A DNA stretch of 63,968 nt, taken from the NCBI GenBank assembly GCA_017303485.1, contig JAFLCY010000006.1:1-63968 (forward strand). The letters run 5' to 3'. Under the pieces are notes generated by a model. The model searched no databases. It was not told where the DNA came from and saw only the letters and a program-made list of their open reading frames with translations. This document shows positions 26,305 through 34,138 of the stretch, piece by piece. Positions within the stretch are counted from its first letter, which is position 1; each line of letters begins with the position of its first letter. Origin of the DNA: Rhodobacterales bacterium (lineage in GTDB: Bacteria > Pseudomonadota > Alphaproteobacteria > Rhodobacterales > Rhodobacteraceae). Made by a program: the position numbers and the translations under genes.

Positions 26305-27170
26305 CCCAGACGAGGGCGACGCTGATCGGCTTTTCGGCCGTGCTGATGTGGTCTCTGCTTGCGCTCTTCACCATCGGCAGCGCGCCGGTGCCGCCCTTGC
26401 AGTTGAACGCAATCTGCTTCGGGATCGGCGGTTTGATCGGTCTGGTCTGGACCGCGCGCAAGGGATTTGCCGTCCTGCGCGGCGTGAGCTGGAAGGTCTA
26501 TGCCTTTGGCACCATCGGACTTTTTGGCTACCATTTTCTGTATTTTACCGCCTTCCGGCTGTCGCCGACCGCCGAGACGGGACTGATCGCCTATCTCTGG
26601 CCGCTGTTCATCGTACTGCTCTCAGGGCTGCTGCCGGGAGAGCAGTTGCGGGCGCCGCATGTGATCGGCGCGCTGATTGCCTTTGCGGGGGCAGCGGTGA
26701 TCGTGCTGGGGCGCGAGGATGGCGGGGCGGGATCGGTGCTGGGGCTTGCGCTGGCCTTTGCCTGTGCGGTGACCTGGGCCGGCTATTCGGTCCTGTCCCG
26801 TCGGCTGGGCGCGGTGCCGACAGAAAGCGTCACGGTGTTCTGCCTGGCGACGGCGGCACTGTCGGTGATCAGCCATCTGGCGCTTGAACCGACCGTCTGG
26901 CCGGAAAACGCGCTGGGGTGGGCGGCAGTGCTGGCTTTGGGACTCGGGCCGGTCGGCGCGGCCTTCTTCACCTGGGACATCGGGATGAAACGTGGCGATA
27001 TTCAGCTACTTGGCGTGGCAAGCTATGCGGCACCCCTGCTGTCGACCTTCGCTCTGGTAGCCGCAGGAATCACTCAGCCTACCTGGGCCATCGCCCTGGC
27101 TGCGGTGCTGATCACCGGAGGTGCGGCGCTGGCCGCCCGGGCCAGCGCCAGAAGCGCCAGAAAGGCTTAG
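26301..27170 (+). CDS. yddG: DMT-family exporter, YddG-like
   Basis: The 289-residue membrane protein has about ten hydrophobic helices in two EamA repeats. It shows the YddG-like segments MWSLLALFTIGSAPVPPLQL near the N-terminus, FGYHFLYFTAFRLSPTAETGLIAYLWPLFIV and PVGAAFFTWDIGMKRGD. YddG exports aromatic amino acids and similar amines in E. coli. Its ATG lies in the stop of the ATP-grasp gene (ATGA), showing translational coupling. It could export the product of that ligase. The 3' end overlaps the convergent DUF465 gene by four bases. Confidence 0.9.
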   Translation: MTQTRATLIGFSAVLMWSLLALFTIGSAPVPPLQLNAICFGIGGLIGLVWTARKGFAVLRGVSWKVYAFGTIGLFGYHFLYFTAFRLSPTAETGLIAYLWPLFIVLLSGLLPGEQLRAPHVIGALIAFAGAAVIVLGREDGGAGSVLGLALAFACAVTWAGYSVLSRRLGAVPTESVTVFCLATAALSVISHLALEPTVWPENALGWAAVLALGLGPVGAAFFTWDIGMKRGDIQLLGVASYAAPLLSTFALVAAGITQPTWAIALAAVLITGGAALAARASARSARKA

Positions 27171-27334
27171 TTCGGGCTGAGCCGGGCAATCTCCTCCTTG
27201 ATGCGGAGTTTCTGCTTTTTCAGTTCGGCGATCTTCAGATCATCCCCTCCGGGGCTGCGCTGGGCCTCCTCGACCATTTCCGAGAGAGTGTCGTGCTTCC
27301 TGCGCAGTTCCACCAGATGCGATGCGATCGTCAT
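27167..27334 (-). CDS. DUF465/YdcH family small protein
   Basis: The 55-residue protein MTIASHLVELRRKHDTLSE... is a short helical-hairpin protein of the YdcH/DUF465 type, with LKIAELKKQKLRIKEEIARL as its second helix. The family is common in proteobacteria and its function is unknown. GAGGAGG lies 6 bases before the ATG at 27334, which rejects the longer frame to 27373. It is convergent with, and overlaps, the exporter gene by four bases. Confidence 0.88.
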   Translation of the reverse strand: MTIASHLVELRRKHDTLSEMVEEAQRSPGGDDLKIAELKKQKLRIKEEIARLSPN

Positions 27335-27430
27335 GGCCGTCCTCCTCGGTTGTTCACACGGCGAGTGCAGCACGAAAGCCGAGTCGTGTCATCCCCTGTT
27401 ACAGACCTGTGACAGGATGCTGCGGCGGCC

Positions 27431-28189
27431 TCAGCGGAATGATGCGAGGAGGTCGGCGCCTTCGCGCAGGACGGCGTTCGCGAGGGCCGTGTAGCTTTCC
27501 CGGTCGCCATCATGCGCCGGGCCATCGTGGATGACGAACGGGGCAAGCAAGCGAAAGGGGGACCGCCCGCCCTTGCGCGCCTGCACGATCACGCGCAACG
27601 CGGGGCGACCCTCGCGGGCGGCAAGGGGCAGGACGGCGGCCGAGCCAAGCTTGGGAGCCAGGGCGGCCAGAACCTGCGGCAGGCCATCGGTACCGCAGAT
27701 CAGCGTCATCCAGCCTCCCGGTCGCAGACGGCGCGTGGCGGCGGCCACCCAGGACGCAAGCGGCGCGTCGATCTGCATGGCGCGGGCGCGCGCCGCGACA
27801 GGAGAAGGGCTGCCGCCGGCCGGGTAGTAGGGGGGATTGGCGATGACATGGTCGAAATCGCGCCGCAGCGTGGCGGGGACGCGGGCAATGTCGCCGTCAT
27901 GCACATCGACGGGAATGCCGTTGCGCCTGGCGTTGCGGCGGGCAAGATCGGCATAGGCGGGTTGCAGCTCCAGCCCTGCCAGGGACAGCCCGGGAACGCG
28001 ATGACCAAGGCACAGCACCGCCGCCCCCGCGCCGCAGCCCAGGTCCAGTACGCTTTGCCCCGGTTCCGCCGGGCAGGCCGCCGCCAGCAGAACCGGGTCC
28101 GTCGCCGCCCGATAGCCCCGCAGGGGCTGCAGCAAATGCAGGCGCCCGCACAGAAATTTGTCGTCCGACAGGTCGTCTTCGGCGAACAT
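27431..28189 (-). CDS. tRNA1(Val) (adenine-37-N6)-methyltransferase family (TrmN6)
   Basis: The 252-residue protein is a class I SAM-dependent methyltransferase. The SAM site is VLDLGCGAGAAVLCLG near residue 48 and the N6-adenine catalytic motif is NPPYY near residue 118. The N-terminal LQPLRGYRAATDPVLLAA is typical of the YfiC/TrmN6 group, which methylates A37 of tRNA-Val1 in E. coli. The ATG at 28189 overlaps the TGA of the DUF2007 gene as TGATG, so the two are coupled. Rhodobacteraceae often carry this pair next to the polyprenyl synthase gene. Confidence 0.92.
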   Translation of the reverse strand: MFAEDDLSDDKFLCGRLHLLQPLRGYRAATDPVLLAAACPAEPGQSVLDLGCGAGAAVLCLGHRVPGLSLAGLELQPAYADLARRNARRNGIPVDVHDGDIARVPATLRRDFDHVIANPPYYPAGGSPSPVAARARAMQIDAPLASWVAAATRRLRPGGWMTLICGTDGLPQVLAALAPKLGSAAVLPLAAREGRPALRVIVQARKGGRSPFRLLAPFVIHDGPAHDGDRESYTALANAVLREGADLLASFR

Positions 28190-28404
28190 CACTGCGTCAG
28201 CGGAATGTCGTTGTCGCGCAGGACGGCGGCGGCACGGAAATGGTCCTGGTCGGCCACCATCAGCCGCTGCGGCAGAATGCCAAGGCTGCCGTCCAGGATG
28301 CTCATGTGGACGTCCAGCGGAAAGGCCGCTATACCCTCGCCCTCAAGAAGGACCGTGGCAAAGGCGATCACCGTCGGGTCGGTCGTGCGCAGAAGTTCCT
28401 TCAT
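28189..28404 (-). CDS. DUF2007 domain protein
   Basis: The 71-residue protein MKELLRTTDPTVIAFATVLL... is a compact alpha/beta protein of the DUF2007 family (putative signal-transducing fold similar to PII-like proteins). The C-terminus reads RLMVADQDHFRAAAVLRD. It is the first gene of a two-gene unit with the tRNA methyltransferase and lies back-to-back with the polyprenyl synthase gene, with only 42 bases between starts. No function is known. Confidence 0.88.
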   Translation of the reverse strand: MKELLRTTDPTVIAFATVLLEGEGIAAFPLDVHMSILDGSLGILPQRLMVADQDHFRAAAVLRDNDIPLTQ

Positions 28405-28446
28405 GAATTCGGGTTACTCCCGCATGGTGCGCGGGGCAAGGGCGGC

Positions 28447-29472
28447 ATGGACGGCATGGACGGAGCGGGCGAGAGCGCGGTGGAGAAAATCACGACACCG
28501 CAGGACAAGTTGACCTCCATGCTGGCTGAGGACATGGCCGCGGTGAACCGGCTGATCCGGCAGCGGATGGCCAGCGAACATGCCCCCCGCATTCCCGAAG
28601 TCACCGCGCATCTGGTCGAGGCCGGGGGCAAGCGGCTTCGGCCCCTGCTCACGCTGGCTGCCGCCCGGATGCTGGGCTACGCGGGCGACGATCATGTCAA
28701 GCTGGCGGCCACGGTGGAATTCATCCACACCGCGACACTGCTGCACGACGACGTGGTGGACGAAAGCCAGCGTCGTCGCGGGCGGCCGACGGCGAACCTT
28801 CTGTGGGACAACAAGTCCTCGGTGCTGGTCGGGGACTATCTCTTTGCGCGCAGTTTCCAGCTGATGGTCGAAACCGGCAGCCTGCGGGTGCTGGACATCC
28901 TGGCGAACGCCTCGGCCACCATTGCCGAGGGCGAGGTGCTGCAACTGACGGCGGCGCAGGATCTGGCAACGGATGAGGCGATCTATCTGCAGGTCATCCG
29001 GGGAAAGACGGCCGCCTTGTTCGCCGCGGCAACCGAGTCCGGCGGGGTGATCGCTGGTGGCGACGAAGGCGAAATCAAGGCGCTGCGGGAATACGGGGAT
29101 GCCTTGGGAATTGCCTTCCAGATTGTTGATGACATGCTGGATTACGGTGGTTCGGACGTGGTCATCGGCAAGAATACCGGCGATGATTTTCGCGAAAGGA
29201 AACTGACGCTGCCCTTGATCAAGGCTGTTGCCAAAGCGAGCCCGGAAGAGCGGGAATTCTGGCAGCGTGTGATCGAAAAGGGTGACCAGCGCGAGGGTGA
29301 CCTTTCGCAGGCCATGGTGATTCTTCAGCGACATGACGCAATATCTGCCTGTCGCGACGACGCGCTGGCTTGGGTACAGCGCGCCAAATCGGCATTGAAC
29401 AACCTGCCCGTGCATTCCCTTCGGGGAATTCTTTCTGAGCTTGCAGATTTTGTTGTAAGCCGCGTATCCTGA
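28447..29472 (+). CDS. Long-chain polyprenyl diphosphate synthase (ubiquinone side chain)
   Basis: The 341-residue trans-prenyltransferase extends farnesyl or geranylgeranyl diphosphate with isopentenyl diphosphate. The first aspartate-rich motif is LLHDDVVDESQRRRG near residue 100 and the second is DDMLDYGG near residue 230; GGKRLRP marks the IPP site. Bulky residues are absent just before the first motif, in line with a long C45-C50 product, and these bacteria make Q10, so a decaprenyl synthase is likely. Two close ATGs (28447, 28456) are possible. A weak terminator follows the stop at 29489. Confidence 0.95.
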   Translation: MDGMDGAGESAVEKITTPQDKLTSMLAEDMAAVNRLIRQRMASEHAPRIPEVTAHLVEAGGKRLRPLLTLAAARMLGYAGDDHVKLAATVEFIHTATLLHDDVVDESQRRRGRPTANLLWDNKSSVLVGDYLFARSFQLMVETGSLRVLDILANASATIAEGEVLQLTAAQDLATDEAIYLQVIRGKTAALFAAATESGGVIAGGDEGEIKALREYGDALGIAFQIVDDMLDYGGSDVVIGKNTGDDFRERKLTLPLIKAVAKASPEEREFWQRVIEKGDQREGDLSQAMVILQRHDAISACRDDALAWVQRAKSALNNLPVHSLRGILSELADFVVSRVS

Positions 29473-29488
29473 CCATTCCCGATCCGCG

Positions 29489-29514
29489 AAATGACCGAAT
29501 TAGGATCATTTTTT
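29489..29514 (+). terminator. Intrinsic terminator after the polyprenyl synthase gene
   Basis: AAATGACC and GGATCATTT form an imperfect stem (one bulge) around GAATTA, followed directly by six Ts. It separates the polyprenyl synthase from the FHA/PP2C/GTPase cluster. The remaining 220 bases before the FHA gene hold no gene that I can see. Confidence 0.5.
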
Positions 29515-29736
29515 GGACAAAGTTCTCCCATAGCAAAGTCGATCAAGTGGGTGATGGGTCTCTCGGTTTGTTCCTGGCTGACAAAGGCAGCCTGCGTGGA
29601 AGGGAAGACAGTCTGGGTGCGGTAGCGTGGCGATGCGTTGGGCCAAGGGGGCGACCCGGACTTGTTCAGGTCCTGGTAACCCGATCCGGGCGATGATGAA
29701 TGAACCCCGGGGCTTCCCGGGACGGAGTACGGGAAC

Positions 29737-30564
29737 ATGAAATTCTTTGACTGGCTCTTTCGGCGGCAGGCGAAATCCTCCCGAGGGGCACGATTCAACG
29801 GCAGCAAGGCCGAACAGATTGAGAAGACCAAAGCGGCAATCGATTCCGTTGCCAGGGGCGATGGCCCGGCCGCGGGGCGCTTTCCGAAACTGACGGATGG
29901 CGCGCCCGAAGTATTGACCCAGACGGCAAACAGCTCGGTCGTGGCAAAGGAAGGCCCGGCCCCGATCGTGAATATCTGGGAGATGGAGGAGGAGGCGCCT
30001 GCTCCGGCCCCCGTCCCGACCCCGGCGCGCGAGATCTCGGCCGATGCGGGCGCGCGGCGGCGCGCAACCCGCACCAAGACGCGGGTCCTCGGCTTCGAGC
30101 CGCAGCCTGCCGCCGTTGTCCCGCTGTTCGACGAAGGTCGGATGGACGACTCGATCGAACCTGGCGACAAGGCCGGCGTCGTGATGTACCCGACCGGCTG
30201 GCTGGTCATCAAGGCCGGCCCCGGGCGTGGGGCGGCATTCCCGGTAATGCGCGGCGTGTCGCAGATCGGGCGCGGTACGGACCAGACCATCGCGCTGGAC
30301 TTTGGCGACATGGCGATTTCGCGGCAGCAGCATGCTGCCATCGCCTATGATCCTTTGACGCATCAGTTCCATCTTGGCCACGGTGGCAAGTCGAACCTGG
30401 TGCGGCTGAATGGCAAGCCGCTCTTGTCGACGGCGGTGGCCGGCGACGGCGACGAGATTCAGATTGGTGAGACGACCTTGGTGCTGAAAGTGTTGTGTAA
30501 TGCCGACTTCAATTGGTCGGCGGTCGACTCCGAAGGAGACGCCGATGATATGGCGATCGCGTGA
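29737..30564 (+). CDS. FHA-domain protein, first gene of the GTPase cluster
   Basis: The 275-residue cytoplasmic protein starts with the hydrophobic-basic MKFFDWLFRRQAK, then has a low-complexity, Pro/Ala/Glu-rich linker and a C-terminal FHA domain at about 155-255. The phosphothreonine pocket is visible: SQIGRGTDQTIAL and ISRQQHAAI carry the G-R, S-R and H positions of active FHA domains, followed by LNGKPL. It should bind a phosphothreonine partner. The next gene, a PP2C phosphatase, overlaps it by 20 bases. A hairpin with CCCCGGGG lies just before the start (29705-29721). I see no protein kinase in the window to pair with it. Confidence 0.92.
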   Translation: MKFFDWLFRRQAKSSRGARFNGSKAEQIEKTKAAIDSVARGDGPAAGRFPKLTDGAPEVLTQTANSSVVAKEGPAPIVNIWEMEEEAPAPAPVPTPAREISADAGARRRATRTKTRVLGFEPQPAAVVPLFDEGRMDDSIEPGDKAGVVMYPTGWLVIKAGPGRGAAFPVMRGVSQIGRGTDQTIALDFGDMAISRQQHAAIAYDPLTHQFHLGHGGKSNLVRLNGKPLLSTAVAGDGDEIQIGETTLVLKVLCNADFNWSAVDSEGDADDMAIA

Positions 30565-31597
30565 GCCGCGTTATGACGTCGCCTCGGGCATCAGCCAGGG
30601 CGCACGCGACTACCAGGAAGATGCGATCACCGCGGATTTCCCGGTAGGGGCCGAGGCCGGGTTCGTCGTCCTCGCCGATGGCATGGGCGGACATGCGGCA
30701 GGCGACGTCGCCTCGAAGATCGTCCTGACCGAGGTCTTCAGCGAGCTGAAGTTCCATTTTGCCGATGTCGGCGCGTTCGAGTTCCGGGCGCCCGAGATCC
30801 TGCGCAATGTCGCGGATCTGGCCAATGAAACCTTGCGGCAGCACACCCGCAGCCACCCGGAAACCGATGGCATGGGGGCGACGCTGGTGGTGCCGGCGCT
30901 GGTGGAAAACCGGCTTTGGTGGATCTCGATCGGCGACTCTCCGCTGTTTCTGTACCGCAGCGGCAGGCTGTCCCAGCTGAACGAAGATCATTCCATGGCA
31001 CCGCAGATCGACTTCATGGTGAAGTCGGGCCTGATGGACCCCCAGGTCGCCGCCAACCATCCGGACCGCAACTGCCTGATCTCGGTTCTGATGGGAACCC
31101 GGGTTCCGAAGATCGACTGCCCGACGAAACCGTTCGAACTGAAGGCCGGTGACATCGTCATTTGCGCCTCCGACGGGCTGCAGTTCCTGACCAATGCCCA
31201 GATCGAAAAGGTGCTGGGCAAGTATCGCAAGAACCGTTCGACCGAGATTGCCGAACGGCTTCTGGACGAGCTGATCAAGCTGGACGATCCCGACCAGGAC
31301 AACATCAGCTTTACCGTGATCAAGGTGAACGACGCCTCCGTGCGACCAAGGGAGGAAAGGCCGCGTGGCCCGTCGATGGCGGTTTCGCGTCCGCGGCGGC
31401 TGACCACGGTTGCGCCCGACCATGGGGTGCTGCCGATCCCGAAGCCTGCGGCAGCTCCGGTCCCCGTTGCCGAGCCGGTGGCCGCGCGGACGCCGCGTCC
31501 GGTTGTCCATGCGGTGCAAGAAAGCAACCCCGCCCATTCGGTCGAGGATTTGTCGGCAGTACGGTTGCGGCCAAGGCGAGTCACCGTCATAAAGTAA
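30545..31597 (+). CDS. PP2C-type Ser/Thr protein phosphatase
   Basis: The 350-residue protein has a PP2C catalytic domain at about 10-260 and a Pro/Arg-rich, probably disordered tail of about 90 residues. The metal-binding residues look intact: YQEDA (E25, D26), LADGMGGHAAGD, ISIGDSPLFLY, CASDGLQFL and DQDNISFTVI. The first motif has Q in place of the usual N before ED. It should remove phosphate from serine or threonine. The ATG at 30545 follows AAGGAG and overlaps the FHA gene by 20 bases; only three bases separate its stop from the next gene. The pairing with FHA implies a phospho-switch. Confidence 0.94.
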   Translation: MIWRSREPRYDVASGISQGARDYQEDAITADFPVGAEAGFVVLADGMGGHAAGDVASKIVLTEVFSELKFHFADVGAFEFRAPEILRNVADLANETLRQHTRSHPETDGMGATLVVPALVENRLWWISIGDSPLFLYRSGRLSQLNEDHSMAPQIDFMVKSGLMDPQVAANHPDRNCLISVLMGTRVPKIDCPTKPFELKAGDIVICASDGLQFLTNAQIEKVLGKYRKNRSTEIAERLLDELIKLDDPDQDNISFTVIKVNDASVRPREERPRGPSMAVSRPRRLTTVAPDHGVLPIPKPAAAPVPVAEPVAARTPRPVVHAVQESNPAHSVEDLSAVRLRPRRVTVIK

Positions 31598-31600
31598 GCT

Positions 31601-33985
31601 ATGGCAAATCCGGACGGAGAACTGACAGTCGCCCAGCGGCTTGGCCGCGCACTTGACCGGGGGCTCTTGCCCGCCGGCGGACCGGCGGAAGCTGCGGAAC
31701 GTCTGATCGAACGGCTGGAACGCCCGGCCCGTATTGCGCTGCTCGGCCTCCCGGGGTCGGGGAAATCCTCGATCCTGAACCTTCTTGTCGGGGCCGTCGT
31801 GGTGCCCGAAACCCTGCGCCTGCCGACGATCATCGTCCAGCACGGCAATGACGCGCGGATGATCTGCACACTGACCGATGGCACCACGACCATCCTGCCC
31901 GGCCAGGATCTCGCGGATGTGCTGCCGCTTGCTCCGGCCCTGGTGACGCTGGAAATCGACCTGCCGGCCCTGAAGGTGATCAGCCTGCTGGAGGTTTCGG
32001 CCGGGCCGATGGAGGCCGAACAGAAGCGGGCGGCGACCTGGGCCAGCAAGCGGTCGGACATCGTTATCTGGTGTTCGACCTCGTACCTGCCGAAAGAACA
32101 GGCGGTGTGGGAGAGCCTGCCGGATTCGGTCAAGGACAACAGCTTCATGTTCCTGACCAAGATCGACCTTCTGGGCAGCCGCGACTCGGCCACGGCGATG
32201 CACGACAGGGTGGAACTGCGCGCCGGTGAGGAATTCCGGCAGATCCTGTCGATCACAGCCAAACAGGCGCGGATGGCGATGCCGCCGGGGGGCGCGGTCA
32301 ACCGCGATCTTTTCCGCGACAGCGGTGCCTCGGCGGTGATTGCGGCGATCAAGACCAGGGTCCAGTCCGGGCGCCGGGCCGACATGGACACGGCCGAGCT
32401 TCTGCTGGCCCGCCATGTCGAGGCCAGCGAACTGGTGGCCCGCCGGTTCGCGGAGCCGGGCGAGGAACCGGAGACCGCCAAGGCCTGGGCCCCGCCGCCC
32501 GAGCCGGAGAAGCAGGTCATGGCCGCAGAGCCAGTGCCCACGCCGGCAACCGGAGATGCGGCGGAAAGCGAAGCCGGACCGGATGCGGACGACACCGCGC
32601 CGGATCCTGTGATCGAGGAGGCTGATGACCCGATCGCGGATGAAACCGCCGTTGAAGCAGAACTGGAGGAGCCGCCTGCCGAGCCCTTGGCGGAAGAGGC
32701 CGCAGCGCCCGAGCCCGAGACGCCGGTTCCGTCCCCCGCGGCCGCCGAGCCTGACGGGAATGCGACGCGGAGCAAGCGCTTTGCCGACCGGATCAAGCGG
32801 GTGGCCAATACTGGCGACCCGGCCGCCCCACCCATGGTGCCGCTGAAGACGACCTGGAAGTCCAAGACCGAAGCCGAAGCCCCGCCCGAACCCGAGCCCG
32901 AGCCACAGCCCGCCGCGCGACCGGCAAGGCGCCCACGACCGTCAAGCCAACCCGTTGCACAGGAGGCGGACGATCTTGCCCGGACGGTGGCGGAGGTCGT
33001 GTCTTCGGACGAGGCCGAGGCCGAACCGGATGAGGTCCCGGTGCCACAGGCACGCGAACTCAGGCCGCGTGCCGTCACCCCGCGACCGGAGCCTGCTGCC
33101 GAACCCGCCCGAGCTACCCGCCCAGGGCTGTTCGGCGCACGTCGGACCGAGCCAGCCTCTGACGCGTCGCTGCCCGACCTGTCCTCGCTACGCGCCACGC
33201 CGGAAGAAATTGCCGCTTCGGCGGAAGCCCGCGAGCAGGAGGAGGAGGATCAGTCCGACGCCACGGATCCGGGCCTGACCACGGATGAAGACGACTGGCG
33301 GGAACCAGAGCCCAAGGCCCCCGCCCCGGAGCCAGCGGCCCCGGTCGCCCGACCCGACCGGACTGGCGACCGTCCCCGGCTGTTTGACCGCGAGCCGCGC
33401 GGGCGACCGGCAGAGCCCGTGCCGCCGCCGCGGGACGTGCCTATTTCCCGGTCTCCCGCACCGCCGCGCACCCCGGTCGTGGCAGCAATGCCCGAGCCGG
33501 CGGCTGCCAGGCCGGCGCTGGACGAAGCGCAGTTTTCACCCCGGGCGATCATGATGCGAGAGCGGCGCGCAGAGCCCGACGCCCCCGCACCCCGCCGCGA
33601 GCGCCCCCGCATCGTCGCCCAGGCCAGGCCGGCCGCCGCAGCGCCACCTGCGCCAGAATCTGTTTCGGCGGGCGATCAATCACTGATGGACGAGGCGATT
33701 GCTCTGATCCTGACCCGCTCTGCCGAGCTGGAGCGCGAGATCGACAGCGAATCCAGGGTTCCAGTCGACCTGATTCTGGATCATACCCGCGAAACGGGCG
33801 AACTTGTGCAGGGCCTGGTATCTCGCGGCGAGTCGGACGCTCTCCGCAGAATCAACATCGACCTGGGGGAGGTCATGGACCTCATCATGTTGATGCAATT
33901 GGAAAAAGGGCACGCTCCCGCTGATGATGCGCTGACCCTTCTTCTACAACTTAGACGCGAATTGGAAACATTGCGCGCGGCGTGA
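31601..33985 (+). CDS. Dynamin-superfamily-like GTPase with long disordered acidic/proline tail
   Basis: The 794-residue protein has a GTPase-like domain at about 1-285: the P-loop is GLPGSGKSS (49-57) and a G4-like LTKID lies near residue 187. The G3 DxxG is not recognisable (the region reads ISLLEVSAGP), so GTP hydrolysis may be lost. A stretch of roughly 400 residues (about 290-700) is rich in Pro, Glu, Ala, Asp and Arg and looks disordered. A helical C-terminal region (about 705-794, SLMDEAIALILTRSAELERE...) is well ordered. It lies 3 bases after the PP2C gene. No close named family is recognised; its P-loop and LP-containing switch resemble those of the 36232 gene. Confidence 0.85.
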   Translation: MANPDGELTVAQRLGRALDRGLLPAGGPAEAAERLIERLERPARIALLGLPGSGKSSILNLLVGAVVVPETLRLPTIIVQHGNDARMICTLTDGTTTILPGQDLADVLPLAPALVTLEIDLPALKVISLLEVSAGPMEAEQKRAATWASKRSDIVIWCSTSYLPKEQAVWESLPDSVKDNSFMFLTKIDLLGSRDSATAMHDRVELRAGEEFRQILSITAKQARMAMPPGGAVNRDLFRDSGASAVIAAIKTRVQSGRRADMDTAELLLARHVEASELVARRFAEPGEEPETAKAWAPPPEPEKQVMAAEPVPTPATGDAAESEAGPDADDTAPDPVIEEADDPIADETAVEAELEEPPAEPLAEEAAAPEPETPVPSPAAAEPDGNATRSKRFADRIKRVANTGDPAAPPMVPLKTTWKSKTEAEAPPEPEPEPQPAARPARRPRPSSQPVAQEADDLARTVAEVVSSDEAEAEPDEVPVPQARELRPRAVTPRPEPAAEPARATRPGLFGARRTEPASDASLPDLSSLRATPEEIAASAEAREQEEEDQSDATDPGLTTDEDDWREPEPKAPAPEPAAPVARPDRTGDRPRLFDREPRGRPAEPVPPPRDVPISRSPAPPRTPVVAAMPEPAAARPALDEAQFSPRAIMMRERRAEPDAPAPRRERPRIVAQARPAAAAPPAPESVSAGDQSLMDEAIALILTRSAELEREIDSESRVPVDLILDHTRETGELVQGLVSRGESDALRRINIDLGEVMDLIMLMQLEKGHAPADDALTLLLQLRRELETLRAA

Positions 33986-34018
33986 CAGTATTGTGAGCGT
34001 AGAATCGTCAAGAATGTG

Positions 34019-34028
34019 CCCAATTGGG
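34019..34028. promoter_or_regulatory. CCCAATTGGG palindrome in the gap before the dynamin gene
   Basis: The 153-base gap between the tailed GTPase gene and the dynamin gene is the largest inside the cluster and AT-rich for this window. It holds this 10-base palindrome and no gene that I can see. An internal promoter or operator is possible, but no good hexamer pair is visible. Confidence 0.2.
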
Positions 34029-34138
34029 ACCACTTTCCAAACTTATGACATGATTGCGGGGACTTGTGTCTTTGGCTGCTCGACCTTCATGCCGAAGCGA
34101 CCGATCAGACGGATCAAGCCCGCGGGTGTGAGGTGATC

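Noticed and set aside
29737..31597. FHA and PP2C genes as part of a type VI secretion locus
   Set aside because: No tss/vgr/hcp/clpV gene is present; the partners are dynamin-type GTPases.
30988..33198. 736-residue minus-strand Ser/Gly/Ala-rich frame
   Set aside because: Shadow of the PP2C and tailed GTPase genes, created by GC-rich codons.
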